A DNA stretch of 64,000 nt from Rikenellaceae bacterium. Its GTDB lineage: Bacteria; Bacteroidota; Bacteroidia; Bacteroidales; Rikenellaceae. The notes under the pieces are model-generated. The model did not search any database. It saw only the letters and a program-made list of their open reading frames with translations, and was not told where the DNA came from. The position numbers and the translations under genes were made by a program. The stretch is taken from assembly GCA_017935625.1 (NCBI GenBank), contig JAGBHC010000029.1, positions 35,936 to 99,935 of the forward strand. The letters run 5' to 3'. How positions within the stretch are numbered: position 1 is the first letter of the stretch; each line of letters starts with the position of its first letter. Positions 26,417 to 34,715 of the stretch are shown here, in pieces.

Positions 26417-29400
26417 CTACAATCTGGTAATCGCTATCGAAACCGGCTGTTCGTCTATCTCTACCTCACTGACGAACTGACCGTTAGCCTGCTCGACGAC
26501 AGTCACTTCGCGTGCCAGGGTCTGCGAAGAGATGTACTCCGCAAAATCGGCGACCGCATCCTTCACCAGCTCGCACGCTCCGATTTCGACGCTGATTTTG
26601 TCGGTCACCTCCAGTCCGCTCTCCTTGCGGATATTCTGGATGCGGTTTATCAATTCGCGTGCCACGCCCTCGCGGCGCAGAGCCTCGGTCACCGTGATGT
26701 CGAGCGCCACGGTGAACTTGCCCTCCGTAGCGACCAGCCAGCCCGGCATGTCCTCGCTGGTGATGTCGAAGTCCTCGCGGCTTACGCTCAGCGATTCGCC
26801 GCCCACCTCGATGGCGGTCAGTTCGCCCGTCTCGATGCGCACGATATCCTCCTGGGAGAAGGCGGCCACCAGGGCGGCAATCTGCTTCATCTGCTTGCCG
26901 TAGCGCGGGCCCAGGGTCTTGAAGTTGGGCTTGATGCGCTTGGTTATCAGTCCGGCGGTATTTTCGATGAGCTCTATCTCCTTGACGTTCACCTCGCTCT
27001 GAATCAGACTGCGGGCCGCCTCGATACGGCGCCCCATATCGGGGTCGAGCACCGGAACGACAATCCGCGACAGCGGCTGGCGCACCTTGATGTTCACCTT
27101 GCGGCGCAGGCCCAGCACCATGGAGCATACCTTCTGCGCCTCGGCCATCATCCGCTCCAGTTCGGGGTCGATGAGCGCCCGGTCGGCCTTCGGGAAGAGG
27201 GAGAGGTGCACCGAACTCTCGGTGTGCCGCCCGCTCACGGCATTCAGGTCGGTGAAGATGCGGTCGCTGATGAACGGCGCGAACGGAGCCGAAAGCATGG
27301 CCACGGTCTCCAGACAGGTGTAGAGGGTCTGATAGGCCGCCAGTTTGTCGTCGTTCATCTCGCCGCCCCAGAAGCGTTTGCGGTTGAGCCGCACGTACCA
27401 GTTGGAGAGGTTCTCGCCCACGAACTCCTGTATCATGCGGGCCGCGGGGGTCGGGTCGTAATTCTCCAGGCATTCGGTCACCTCGGCCACCAGCGTGTTG
27501 AGCAGCGAGATTATCCAGCGGTCTATCTCGGGGCGCTTCTCCACGGGAATCTCCGCCTCGCGGCCGGTGAAACCGTCCACATTGGCGTAGAGGGCGAAGA
27601 AACTGTATGTATTGTAGAGCGTGCCGAAGAACTTGCGGCGCACTTCGTCCACGCCCTCCTTGTCGAACTTGAGGTTGTCCCAGGGCTGGGAGTTGGAAAT
27701 CATGTACCAGCGCACCGAGTCGGGTCCGTAGGCGTCCATCACCTCGAACGGGTCTACGGCATTGCCCAGACGCTTGCTCATCTTGTTGCCGTTCTTGTCG
27801 AGCACCAGACCGTTGGATATGATATTCTTGAATGCCACCGAGTCGAAGAGCATCACGGCCAGCGCATGGAGCGTGAAGAACCAGCCGCGGGTCTGGTCCA
27901 CGCCCTCGGCGATGAAGTCGGCCGGGTAGATGTCCCTGAAGGCCTCGCCGCCGTTCTCGAACGGATAGTGCACCTGCGCATAGGGCATGGCGCCGCTGTC
28001 GAACCACACGTCGATGAGGTCGCTCTCGCGGCGCATCGGCTCCCCTTTCGAGGAGAGCAGCACGATGGAGTCCACATAGGGGCGGTGGAGGTCTATCTTC
28101 GCGTAATTCTCCTTGCTGAAGTCGCCTTCGGTGAACCCGGCGAAGGGATTCTCCTTCATGAGCCCCGCAGCCACCGACTTCTCTATCTCGGCCTTGAGTT
28201 CGCCCACCGAACCGATGCACTTCAGCTCGCTGTGGTCCTCGGTGGCCCACACGGGCAGCGGGGTTCCCCAGAAGCGCGAACGCGACAGGTTCCAGTCCAC
28301 CAGGCCCTCCAGCCACTTGCCGAAACGGCCCGTACCGGTCGATTCGGGTTTCCAGCGGATGGTCTTGTTGAGCTCTATCATGCGGTCCCTGAGCGCCGTG
28401 GTCTTGATGAACCAGCTGTCCAGCGGATAGTAGAGCACCGGTTTGTCGGTACGCCAGCAGTGGGGATAGGAGTGGGTGTGCTTCTCGATTTTGAACACCT
28501 TGTTCTCCGACTTGAGCATCACCGCGATGTCGATGTCCAGGGTGGAGTCGCTCTCGGAGAGGGTTTCGTCGTAGGCGTTCTTCACGTACCGGCCGGCATA
28601 TTCGCCGTACTTCTCCGCATCCACGCACTCCTTCACGAATCCGGGGTCGAGCTCCTCCAGCAGGAAGAACTTGCCGGTCTTGTCCACCATCGGCTGGCGC
28701 TTGCCGGCCTTGTCCACCATCATCAGGGGCGCGATGCCCGCCGCATGGGCCACCCGGGCGTCGTCGGCGCCGAACGTGGGTGCGATGTGCACGATGCCCG
28801 TACCGTCGGCCGTGGTCACGTAGTCGCCCGTGATGACGCGGAACGCATCGCCCATGGGCTTCACCCACGGCAGCAGCTGCCGGTAACGGATGCCGGCCAG
28901 CTCGCTGCCCTTCCATTTCCGGGCGCCCACGGTGAAGGTCCCCTCCATCTTGGGAGTGAAGTAGCTGGCGACCAAATCTTCGGCCAGGACGACGGTCTGC
29001 GGCTCCTGCGTGTAGGGATTCAGGCACTTGACCGCCACGTAATCCACCGACGGATGCACGGCCAGCGCCGTGTTCGAGGGCAGGGTCCAGGGAGTGGTCG
29101 TCCAGGCCAGGAAGTAGAGCGTGCCCTGCGCCTGCTCGAAGAGCGGCTCGCTCGCGGCGTCGCGCACCACCTCGAACTGCGCGGTGCAGGAGGTGTCCTT
29201 CACGTCGCGATAGCAGCCCGGCTGGTTGAGCTCGTGGTTCGAAAGTCCGGTTCCGGCCGCCGGCGAATAGGGCTGGATGGTGTATCCCTTATAGAGCAGC
29301 CCCTTCTGGTAGAGCTGCTTGAGCATCCACCACAGGGTCTCGATATACTTGTTGTCGTAGGTGATGTAGGGGTCGTCCATATTGACCCAGTAGCCCATCT

Positions 29401-29818
29401 GGCGGGTCAGCTTCTCCCACACGCCGGTAAACTCCATGACGGCGCTGCGGCAGGTGCGGTTGTACTCTTCGATGGAGATGGTGCGGCCGATGTCCTCCTT
29501 GGTGATGCCGAGCTTCTTCTCCACGCCCAGCTCCACGGGCAGGCCGTGGGTGTCCCATCCCGCCTTGCGGTGTACCAGGTAGCCCTGCTGGGTCTTGTAG
29601 CGGCAGATGATGTCCTTAATCGTCCGCGCCATGACGTGGTGGATGCCGGGCAGGCCGTTGGCCGAGGGCGGTCCCTCGTAGAATACGAATGTGGGATGTC
29701 CCTTGCGGGTCTCTATGCTCCGGTGGAAGGTGTCCTGGCGGTCCCACTCGCCGAGCACCTCCTTTGCCAGTTCGGGCAGGTCGAGTCCTTTGTACTCCTT
29801 GAATTTCGAACAACTCAT
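26417..29818 (-). CDS. ileS: Isoleucyl-tRNA synthetase
   Basis: 1,133 residues, class I aminoacyl-tRNA synthetase. The HIGH motif appears in PSANGLPGIHHVMART and the second motif as NGNKMSKRLGN (KMSKR). The CP1 editing domain is present (WTTTPWTLPSNTALAV). The length and the long C-terminal region match the eukaryote-like IleS type typical of Bacteroidota rather than the ~940-residue E. coli type; that type is generally poorly inhibited by mupirocin. It is the first gene of a two-gene unit with the DksA-like regulator. Confidence 0.97.
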   Translation of the reverse strand: MSCSKFKEYKGLDLPELAKEVLGEWDRQDTFHRSIETRKGHPTFVFYEGPPSANGLPGIHHVMARTIKDIICRYKTQQGYLVHRKAGWDTHGLPVELGVEKKLGITKEDIGRTISIEEYNRTCRSAVMEFTGVWEKLTRQMGYWVNMDDPYITYDNKYIETLWWMLKQLYQKGLLYKGYTIQPYSPAAGTGLSNHELNQPGCYRDVKDTSCTAQFEVVRDAASEPLFEQAQGTLYFLAWTTTPWTLPSNTALAVHPSVDYVAVKCLNPYTQEPQTVVLAEDLVASYFTPKMEGTFTVGARKWKGSELAGIRYRQLLPWVKPMGDAFRVITGDYVTTADGTGIVHIAPTFGADDARVAHAAGIAPLMMVDKAGKRQPMVDKTGKFFLLEELDPGFVKECVDAEKYGEYAGRYVKNAYDETLSESDSTLDIDIAVMLKSENKVFKIEKHTHSYPHCWRTDKPVLYYPLDSWFIKTTALRDRMIELNKTIRWKPESTGTGRFGKWLEGLVDWNLSRSRFWGTPLPVWATEDHSELKCIGSVGELKAEIEKSVAAGLMKENPFAGFTEGDFSKENYAKIDLHRPYVDSIVLLSSKGEPMRRESDLIDVWFDSGAMPYAQVHYPFENGGEAFRDIYPADFIAEGVDQTRGWFFTLHALAVMLFDSVAFKNIISNGLVLDKNGNKMSKRLGNAVDPFEVMDAYGPDSVRWYMISNSQPWDNLKFDKEGVDEVRRKFFGTLYNTYSFFALYANVDGFTGREAEIPVEKRPEIDRWIISLLNTLVAEVTECLENYDPTPAARMIQEFVGENLSNWYVRLNRKRFWGGEMNDDKLAAYQTLYTCLETVAMLSAPFAPFISDRIFTDLNAVSGRHTESSVHLSLFPKADRALIDPELERMMAEAQKVCSMVLGLRRKVNIKVRQPLSRIVVPVLDPDMGRRIEAARSLIQSEVNVKEIELIENTAGLITKRIKPNFKTLGPRYGKQMKQIAALVAAFSQEDIVRIETGELTAIEVGGESLSVSREDFDITSEDMPGWLVATEGKFTVALDITVTEALRREGVARELINRIQNIRKESGLEVTDKISVEIGACELVKDAVADFAEYISSQTLAREVTVVEQANGQFVSEVEIDEQPVSIAITRL

Positions 29819-29856
29819 ATCTCAAGTCAATTTATTCGTTCATAGATATCAAAAGG

Positions 29857-29864
29857 CAAAAATA
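29857..29864 (-). promoter_or_regulatory. ileS promoter -7 box
   Basis: TATTTTTG on the minus strand, 38 bases before the ileS ATG, in a T-rich region. Confidence 0.55.
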
Positions 29865-29989
29865 TGTTTTTTTTCACATATTTGAAAATCCGGACGGAAT
29901 ATTGACGCATTCCCGCGCGGCGCGCCGGGCCGCACCGCCCCGGAAGGCATGCGCGACGGGAAGCTGTTCCGAATACGGATTGGTTTTTG

Positions 29990-29997
29990 TATCTTTG
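29990..29997 (+). promoter_or_regulatory. mgsA promoter -7 box
   Basis: TATCTTTG, 78 bases before the mgsA ATG at 30076. It shows that the longer open frame starting at 29902 is not the translation start. Confidence 0.7.
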
Positions 29998-30075
29998 CCG
30001 CCGAACAAACGAAAGTATGAAACCATACCGGAGCTCCGCACGGGGGCTCCACAGTACGCAAGAAAGGAAAAAACG

Positions 30076-30555
30076 ATGAAAACGACCAAGACACTGGCCC
30101 TGGTGGCGCACGACAACATGAAGCGCGACCTGGCCGAATGGGTCGCCTGGAACTGGGCGAACCTGCTTAAGCACAAACTGGTATGCACCGGCACCACCGG
30201 CCGCATGGTGGAACGCACGCTGCTCGAGAACCTCGGCGAGTCGTGCGAGAACGCAGGATGCGACATCACCCTGCTCAAATCGGGTCCCCTGGGCGGCGAC
30301 CAGCAGCTCGGCTCCATGATTGCCGAGGGCAAGGTCGATGCCCTCATATTCTTCTGGGACCCCATGTCGGCCCAGCCCCACGACGTGGACGTCAAAGCGC
30401 TGCTGCGTCTGGCCACCCTCTACAACGTCCCGACGGCCATCAACCGCAGCACGGCCGACTTTCTCATCTCCTCGCCTCTGTTCAACGAACTGGAGTACGA
30501 ACCCGTCGTCAAGGACTACAAAGAGTACATCGAGCGCACCCTCACCCAGGCGTAG
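30076..30555 (+). CDS. mgsA: Methylglyoxal synthase
   Basis: 159 residues. It converts dihydroxyacetone phosphate to methylglyoxal and phosphate, an overflow bypass of glycolysis. Family motifs are present: LALVAHDNMKRDLAEW near the N-terminus, CTGTTGRMV, SGPLGGDQQLGSMI with the catalytic Asp in GGDQQ, and the phosphate-site segment FFWDPMSAQPHDVDVKALLR. The chosen ATG is preceded by AAAGGAAAAAACG and lies downstream of a good promoter. It is monocistronic, with a strong hairpin 20 bases after the stop. Confidence 0.96.
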   Translation: MKTTKTLALVAHDNMKRDLAEWVAWNWANLLKHKLVCTGTTGRMVERTLLENLGESCENAGCDITLLKSGPLGGDQQLGSMIAEGKVDALIFFWDPMSAQPHDVDVKALLRLATLYNVPTAINRSTADFLISSPLFNELEYEPVVKDYKEYIERTLTQA

Positions 30556-30574
30556 CGCCCCACCCCGCAATACG

Positions 30575-30616
30575 CGACGCGGCGGCCTCGCATGAGGCCG
30601 CCGCGTCGTGCGTTTT
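30575..30616 (+). terminator. mgsA terminator
   Basis: A 15-bp perfect GC stem (CGACGCGGCGGCCTC with its complement, loop GCAT), followed by TGCGTTTTCC. A second small hairpin lies just beyond (~30628-30650). The remaining ~80 bases to the DUF4465 stop hold nothing evident. Confidence 0.8.
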
Positions 30617-30728
30617 CCGCTCCCCGGAGCGTGCCGCTCCGGGTCTTGGAACGGCGAATCCGGACGCCGCGTCTCGGGAGTCCGGATTCACCTGGGTTAT
30701 CGGCAAATAACGTATCTCGTACGCCCCG

Positions 30729-31484
30729 TTACTTGAGCGCGATGTTGTCGATGCAGAAGTAGGCGGGGGTGTTGGCTCCCCACTGGCCCGCGTCGTTGGT
30801 CTCGAGCGAGAAGACGAGCCGGTCCACTTCGCCCAGAGCGGAGAAGTCCACGCGCTGCCAGTCGGCGGCCACCGTGCCGTTGCCTGCCAAATCGACCGTC
30901 AGCGTGCCGGTCTTCAGGCTGTTCTTGTAGCCCTCCACCTTCAGTTTGTGATAGAACGTATTGTCCGTCCATCCCTGGCAGTAGAGATAAGTGTAGGTCG
31001 AGTTGGCGATATCGGCCCAAAGCACCGTCTGGGGCGAGGTGAACTCGATGGTGGGAATGCTGTACGTACCGCCCGTGTAGTCGGAATAGAAGCCTATCGC
31101 GAACTTGCCCGAATCGGAGGCATGGGCGCTGAACTGATTGGAAAGCCCCGCAGTGGTCTTGTCGCGGTTGGACGACACGGCGAATCCGTTCCAGACGTCG
31201 TACATTCCGTCGTAATCGGTGTAATAGGAGCCGAACTGGGCCGCACCCTCGGTGTAGAGAATGTCGTCGAAGAGCAGACCGAAATCGGATTCGGAAGCCG
31301 ACTCCTTGCCCCAGAGGATGTTGTCGTAGTAGACGCTCAGACCTCCGGTGTGATTGACCAGCGAGGCCCCCTCGAAGGTGATGACCGCACTGGGGTCGGG
31401 CTCGTCGCTGCCGCCGTCGGAGCAGGACGCGAATGAAAGAACGGACAGGGCTGCAACCAGCCAAAGCAATTTGAAATTTTTCAT
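30729..31484 (-). CDS. DUF4465-type surface lipoprotein, B12-riboswitch controlled
   Basis: 251 residues. The N-terminus MKNFKLLWLVAALSVLSFASC is a lipoprotein signal. The Cys is followed by an acidic stretch (SDGGSDEPDP) like the export signals of surface lipoproteins in Bacteroidota. The rest matches the DUF4465 beta-sandwich pattern, with aromatic-rich strands (YYDNILWGKES; GSYYTDYDGMYDVWNGFAVS; FYSDYTGGTY) and C-terminal IDNIALK. From memory, DUF4465-type lipoproteins at B12 loci of gut Bacteroidota have been reported as cobamide-binding proteins (BtuH); this should be checked. The cobalamin riboswitch upstream independently supports a role in B12 capture. It is a single-gene unit: no btuB-type receptor is adjacent. 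Confidence 0.82.
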   Translation of the reverse strand: MKNFKLLWLVAALSVLSFASCSDGGSDEPDPSAVITFEGASLVNHTGGLSVYYDNILWGKESASESDFGLLFDDILYTEGAAQFGSYYTDYDGMYDVWNGFAVSSNRDKTTAGLSNQFSAHASDSGKFAIGFYSDYTGGTYSIPTIEFTSPQTVLWADIANSTYTYLYCQGWTDNTFYHKLKVEGYKNSLKTGTLTVDLAGNGTVAADWQRVDFSALGEVDRLVFSLETNDAGQWGANTPAYFCIDNIALK

Positions 31485-31510
31485 CTTCTTAACTTAATAT
31501 GTTTGAACTA

Positions 31511-31554
31511 AAATAAAAAATCCCGTCATCGGCTTCGGTTTGCCGCTTACGGGA
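31511..31554 (-). terminator. Terminator-like hairpin in the B12 leader
   Basis: On the minus strand, TCCCGT...ACGGGA with an inner GGC/GCC pairing forms a hairpin followed by a T-rich run (complement of 31511-31520). It lies between the riboswitch and the ATG, ending 27 bases upstream of the start. That is where a riboswitch-controlled terminator would act. A second hairpin (AACGGCTC-GCAA-GAGCCATT, 31582-31601) sits between it and the aptamer. Confidence 0.7.
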
Positions 31555-31639
31555 CGCAGAAAGATGTCGCACTGATAGAGAAATGGCTCTTGCGAGCCGT
31601 TCCGCCATTGTTCTAACTCCCGAAAACAACATCGAATAT

Positions 31640-31792
31640 CCGGTAGAATCCGGCCGGTATTCTGACTTATTCCGTTCCTGCGGCCTGCACCTCGACGGCG
31701 CATCCTCCGACGGAAATCACAGCAGCGGGTACTGTTCCCGATTCGCACGGGATTCCCTTCTCAGCCGCATTCGTGTGCGGCACCGAATTCTG
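31640..31792 (-). promoter_or_regulatory. Cobalamin riboswitch
   Basis: Read on the minus strand, the leader contains the conserved aptamer core. GGTGCCGC opens it, then GAATCCCGTGCGAATCGGG and ACAGTACCCGCTGCTGTGA, and the B12 box AAGTCAGAATACCGGCC at the 3' side. These match the cobalamin aptamer family (AdoCbl/B12 element) in order and spacing. When bound by cobalamin it should lower expression of the lipoprotein gene downstream. Confidence 0.93.
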
Positions 31793-31795
31793 CGG

Positions 31796-31803
31796 CAAAT
31801 GTA
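31796..31803 (-). promoter_or_regulatory. Promoter -7 box of the B12 riboswitch transcript
   Basis: TACATTTG on the minus strand, just upstream of the aptamer, so transcription would start at about its 5' edge (~31789). A TTGG sits ~20 bases further upstream. Confidence 0.65.
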
Positions 31804-31835
31804 AATAAAAGAAAACCCAAATCCAATTTTTTTTG

Positions 31836-31843
31836 TACATTTG
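31836..31843 (+). promoter_or_regulatory. Promoter -7 box of the GT2-sigma unit
   Basis: TACATTTG on the plus strand, the same octamer as in the divergent riboswitch promoter 33 bases away. It rules out translation starting at 31833. Confidence 0.6.
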
Positions 31844-31865
31844 TGCGGCACAAACTCAAAGGGAA

Positions 31866-33035
31866 GTGAATCAGATTATCTCCATATGGGAAGAGCTCAC
31901 CCGAAGCTACGGCATCGGAGGCGTGGCGTTGATGGCAGCTCTTACGGTTCTGTTTTTCATACAGATATACATCTATCTGTTCCGCTACGGACGCATCCCC
32001 TCGTTCCGCAACGGCAGCATGAAGGCCGCCGACCGCGGAGTGCGCCCGCTCTCGGTAATCACGGTGCTGGGCGACGACTACGACTATCTGGAGAACACCC
32101 TGCCCCGACTGCTCACCCAGGACTACGAACGTTTCGAGGTGGTGCTGGTCTACGTCGGGTCCAACGAGGCCTTCACCGACACCCTCTCCGGACTCTGCCT
32201 GACCCACGCCAACCTGACCGTCACCAAGATAGAACTCGACCCGCGCTTCCCCATCAGCAACAAGATGGCCATCAACCTCGGCATCAAGGCCGCCCGCTAC
32301 GACGACATCGTGGTGACGACCGCCGACGCCGCCCCCCGCTCCCGGCGCTGGCTCTCGTTCATGGCCCAGGGCTTCGCCTCGGGCGAAGTGGTCATCGGCT
32401 ACTGCGCCACGGAACGCAAACCCGGTTTCATCAACCGCTGCATCGGCTGTTCGCGCCTGATGCACTCGGTGCGCTACCTGAGCCGGGCCGCCTGCCGCAA
32501 GCCCTACCGGGCCACGGTGCACAACATGGGTTTCTCCAAGGAGCTCTATTTCAAGGTACGGGGTTTCAACTACCTGGGCATGAACATCGGCGACGACGAC
32601 CTGTTCGTCCAGCGCCTGCTCTCCCGCGCAGCGAGCTACAGCCTGGTGATGACCCCCTCGGCCACCGTCACCCAGAAGGTGTGGGGCGGCATGGGCTGGT
32701 GGTACAAGGAGCGCACCTTCTTCGGCTATGCGTTCCGCTACTACCCCGGAGCCGTCAAACGCGCCGTGGCCGCGGAGCTGTGGAGCCGCTGCCTCTTCTT
32801 CGCCGCCGCCGTTGCGGCGCTCGTTCTGCTGCCGGTCGAAATCAAGTGGGGAGCCGCCGCGCTGCTGCTGTTGCGCTACCTGCTCGTCGCCTCCGTCGTA
32901 TGGCGCATCGGCCGCCGGCTGGGCGACCGCGGCTACCTGTTCGTCTATCCGCTCTACGACCTCTTCGCTCCGCTCAGCGAAGCCCTCATGTTCGTGGTGC
33001 GCAACCGGAAACCGAGTGCCGGAATATGGAGATAG
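31866..33035 (+). CDS. Membrane-bound GT2 family glycosyltransferase
   Basis: 389 residues from a GTG at 31866; the promoter box at 31836-31843 excludes earlier starts and no in-frame ATG occurs until after the first helix. An N-terminal membrane helix (VALMAALTVLFFIQIYIYLF) is followed by a GT-A domain: RPLSVITVLGDDYDYLENTL, the nucleotide-sugar region KMAINLGIKAARYDDIVVTTADA, and the acceptor-side motif GMNIGDDDLFVQRLL. Two or more hydrophobic segments close the protein (LFFAAAVAALVLLPVEI; ALLLLRYLLVASVVWRIG). It probably transfers a sugar to a lipid or polymer at the inner face of the inner membrane; product unknown. Its stop overlaps the sigma factor start by ten bases. Confidence 0.85.
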   Translation: MNQIISIWEELTRSYGIGGVALMAALTVLFFIQIYIYLFRYGRIPSFRNGSMKAADRGVRPLSVITVLGDDYDYLENTLPRLLTQDYERFEVVLVYVGSNEAFTDTLSGLCLTHANLTVTKIELDPRFPISNKMAINLGIKAARYDDIVVTTADAAPRSRRWLSFMAQGFASGEVVIGYCATERKPGFINRCIGCSRLMHSVRYLSRAACRKPYRATVHNMGFSKELYFKVRGFNYLGMNIGDDDLFVQRLLSRAASYSLVMTPSATVTQKVWGGMGWWYKERTFFGYAFRYYPGAVKRAVAAELWSRCLFFAAAVAALVLLPVEIKWGAAALLLLRYLLVASVVWRIGRRLGDRGYLFVYPLYDLFAPLSEALMFVVRNRKPSAGIWR

Positions 33036-33607
33036 AAGAGTACATGGTCTCCACCGACCAGCAGCTGGTCTCGCTCGTCCTGGGCGGCGACACGACGGCG
33101 TTCGAACACCTGTTCAACCGCTATCGCGACTCCATCTTCCGCCTCTACCTCCAACGCACGGGCGGCAGCGCCGACGATGCCGACGACATCCTTCAGGAGA
33201 CATTCGTCAAGATATACCTCAACCTGCACAAATACGACAGCGGGTTCACCTTCGGACAGTGGGTCTACACCATCGCCCGCAACACCTTCATCGACTACCT
33301 GCGCCGCCGCCGCGACGACCTGTCGATAGACACCCTGCCCGGCAACGCGGGATGGGTCGCGCCCGCCTCCACCATCCCCACCCCCGAGGAGAGTTACATC
33401 ACCTTCCAGCAGCGTGCCCAGCTCGAAAGCCACCTGCGGCGCATGACCCCGCGCTACCGTTCGCTCATCGAGCTGCGCTTCTTTCGGGAACTCTCCTACG
33501 AGGAGATAGCCGACGAGCTGCGGATTCCCGTCGGAACGGTCAAGACCCAGATACACCGGGCCCGCGAGCAACTTTGCAAACTGATAATCGACAGCGGCAT
33601 GATGTAG
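33026..33607 (+). CDS. ECF-type RNA polymerase sigma factor
   Basis: 193 residues. Sigma region 2 spans ~residues 25-90 (FEHLFNRYRDSIFRLYLQ; DADDILQETFVKIYLNLHKY; QWVYTIARNTFIDYLRRRR). Region 4 has the helix-turn-helix LSYEEIADELRIPVGTVKTQIHRAREQL. No anti-sigma (FecR-like) gene or SusC/D pair is nearby, unlike most ECF factors of this phylum. It begins inside the end of the glycosyltransferase gene (ATG at 33026; a second in-frame ATG at 33044), which implies coupled translation. Its target promoters are not evident in this window. Confidence 0.92.
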   Translation: MEIEEYMVSTDQQLVSLVLGGDTTAFEHLFNRYRDSIFRLYLQRTGGSADDADDILQETFVKIYLNLHKYDSGFTFGQWVYTIARNTFIDYLRRRRDDLSIDTLPGNAGWVAPASTIPTPEESYITFQQRAQLESHLRRMTPRYRSLIELRFFRELSYEEIADELRIPVGTVKTQIHRAREQLCKLIIDSGMM

Positions 33608-33642
33608 CCCGCCTCCGCCGTCCCGTTCGACTTTGAAACAGC

Positions 33643-34263
33643 ATGGATTCGATACTGAAATATTTCCCTGAGCTCTCCGCCCTGCAAAAGGAGCGGTTCG
33701 CCGCGCTCTTTCCGCTCTACAAGGAGTGGAACGACAGAATAAACGTCATTTCGCGCAAGGACTTCGACAGTCTCTACCTCAAACACGTACTCCACTCGCT
33801 GGCCATCGCCCGCGCCTGCCGCTTCGAGCCGGGAGCGCGCATCGTCGATGTGGGGTGCGGAGGAGGATTCCCGAGCGTCCCGCTGGCCATTCTTTTTCCC
33901 GAGGCGCACTTCACATCCGTCGATTCGATAGGCAAGAAGATTACCGTGGTGCGCGAGGTGAGCGCCGCGCTCGGACTCGAAAACCTCACCCCCCTCAACT
34001 GCCGCATCGAACAGCTCGACCGGCGGTTCGACTATGCGGTGAGCCGGGCCGTCACCGACATGAGCACCTTCGTCGGCTGGGTCTGGCCGAAGATAGAACG
34101 GGGACAGCGGGGGTCGCTCCCCAACGGCATCCTCTACCTCAAGGGCGGAGAGCTGGCCGAAGAGTTGGCCCTCACCGGCCGCAAATGCGATATTTTCGAC
34201 ATCGGAAAGTGGTTCGACGAGGAATTTTTCGAGACAAAACGGGTAGTTTTTATCAAGAAATAG
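33643..34263 (+). CDS. rsmG: 16S rRNA (guanine527-N7)-methyltransferase RsmG
   Basis: 206 residues. Methylates G527 of 16S rRNA using S-adenosylmethionine; loss of this enzyme is known to give low-level streptomycin resistance. The N-terminal helix region YKEWNDRINVISRKDFDSLYLKHVLHSL and the SAM-binding motif IVDVGCGGGFPSVPLAI are standard, as is FDYAVSRAV. It follows the sigma factor by 35 bases and probably shares its transcript. The rpmH promoter begins within 20 bases of its stop. Confidence 0.96.
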   Translation: MDSILKYFPELSALQKERFAALFPLYKEWNDRINVISRKDFDSLYLKHVLHSLAIARACRFEPGARIVDVGCGGGFPSVPLAILFPEAHFTSVDSIGKKITVVREVSAALGLENLTPLNCRIEQLDRRFDYAVSRAVTDMSTFVGWVWPKIERGQRGSLPNGILYLKGGELAEELALTGRKCDIFDIGKWFDEEFFETKRVVFIKK

Positions 34264-34281
34264 AAATTATCGACCGTTTTT

Positions 34282-34313
34282 TTTGTAAACGCGTTTTTTT
34301 ATTTATACCTTTG
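34282..34313 (+). promoter_or_regulatory. rpmH promoter
   Basis: TTTG (34282-34285), 20 bases, TACCTTTG (34306-34313). The leader to the start codon is ~40 bases. Confidence 0.8.
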
Positions 34314-34358
34314 CACTCCGCAAAGTCATAGTTGTAAACAAATAAAAGGGATAGATAT

Positions 34359-34526
34359 ATGGCAATGAAAAGAACTTTTCAACCGCACCAGAGGAAGAGA
34401 ATCAACAAACACGGATTCCGCCAGAGAATGTCTACCGCCAACGGCCGCAAGGTGCTGGCAGCAAGACGTGCCAAAGGTCGCAAGAAGCTGACCGTATCTG
34501 ACGAGGCTCGCGCCAAGATTCGCTAA
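34359..34526 (+). CDS. rpmH: 50S ribosomal protein L34
   Basis: A short gene (55 codons) encoding [19 protein letters not shown] and so on. It has the L34 hallmarks: [38 protein letters not shown]. Two in-frame ATGs are possible (34359 and 34365). The first lies eight bases after AAGGG and is preferred, although most L34 proteins begin at the second. It has its own promoter and terminator. rnpA, often its neighbour in bacteria, is ~17 kb away. Confidence 0.97.
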   Translation: MAMKRTFQPHQRKRINKHGFRQRMSTANGRKVLAARRAKGRKKLTVSDEARAKIR

Positions 34527-34546
34527 CGGCTCTTCCTGCAAGTGGG

Positions 34547-34586
34547 AAAAAGGGTACATTCCGGGAGGGATGTACCTTTTTTGTTT
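34547..34586 (+). terminator. rpmH terminator
   Basis: AAAAGGGTACAT pairs with ATGTACCTTTT and a six-T run follows, 20 bases after the rpmH stop. Confidence 0.9.
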
Positions 34587-34715
34587 TCTGCGGGAGGAGA
34601 AGGAGAAGGAGAAAGAAGGAGGAGAAAGGAGCTGCCGGAACTCTCGTCTGCGGCACGAAAGGGAAGAGAGCCTTTCCAGGAAGAGAGAGGGTGCTCTGCG
34701 GAGCCCTCCGCACCG

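Noticed and set aside
34587..34715. Small RNA gene after rpmH
   Set aside because: The stretch is purine-rich low-complexity sequence with no promoter box, no stable fold and no terminator of its own.
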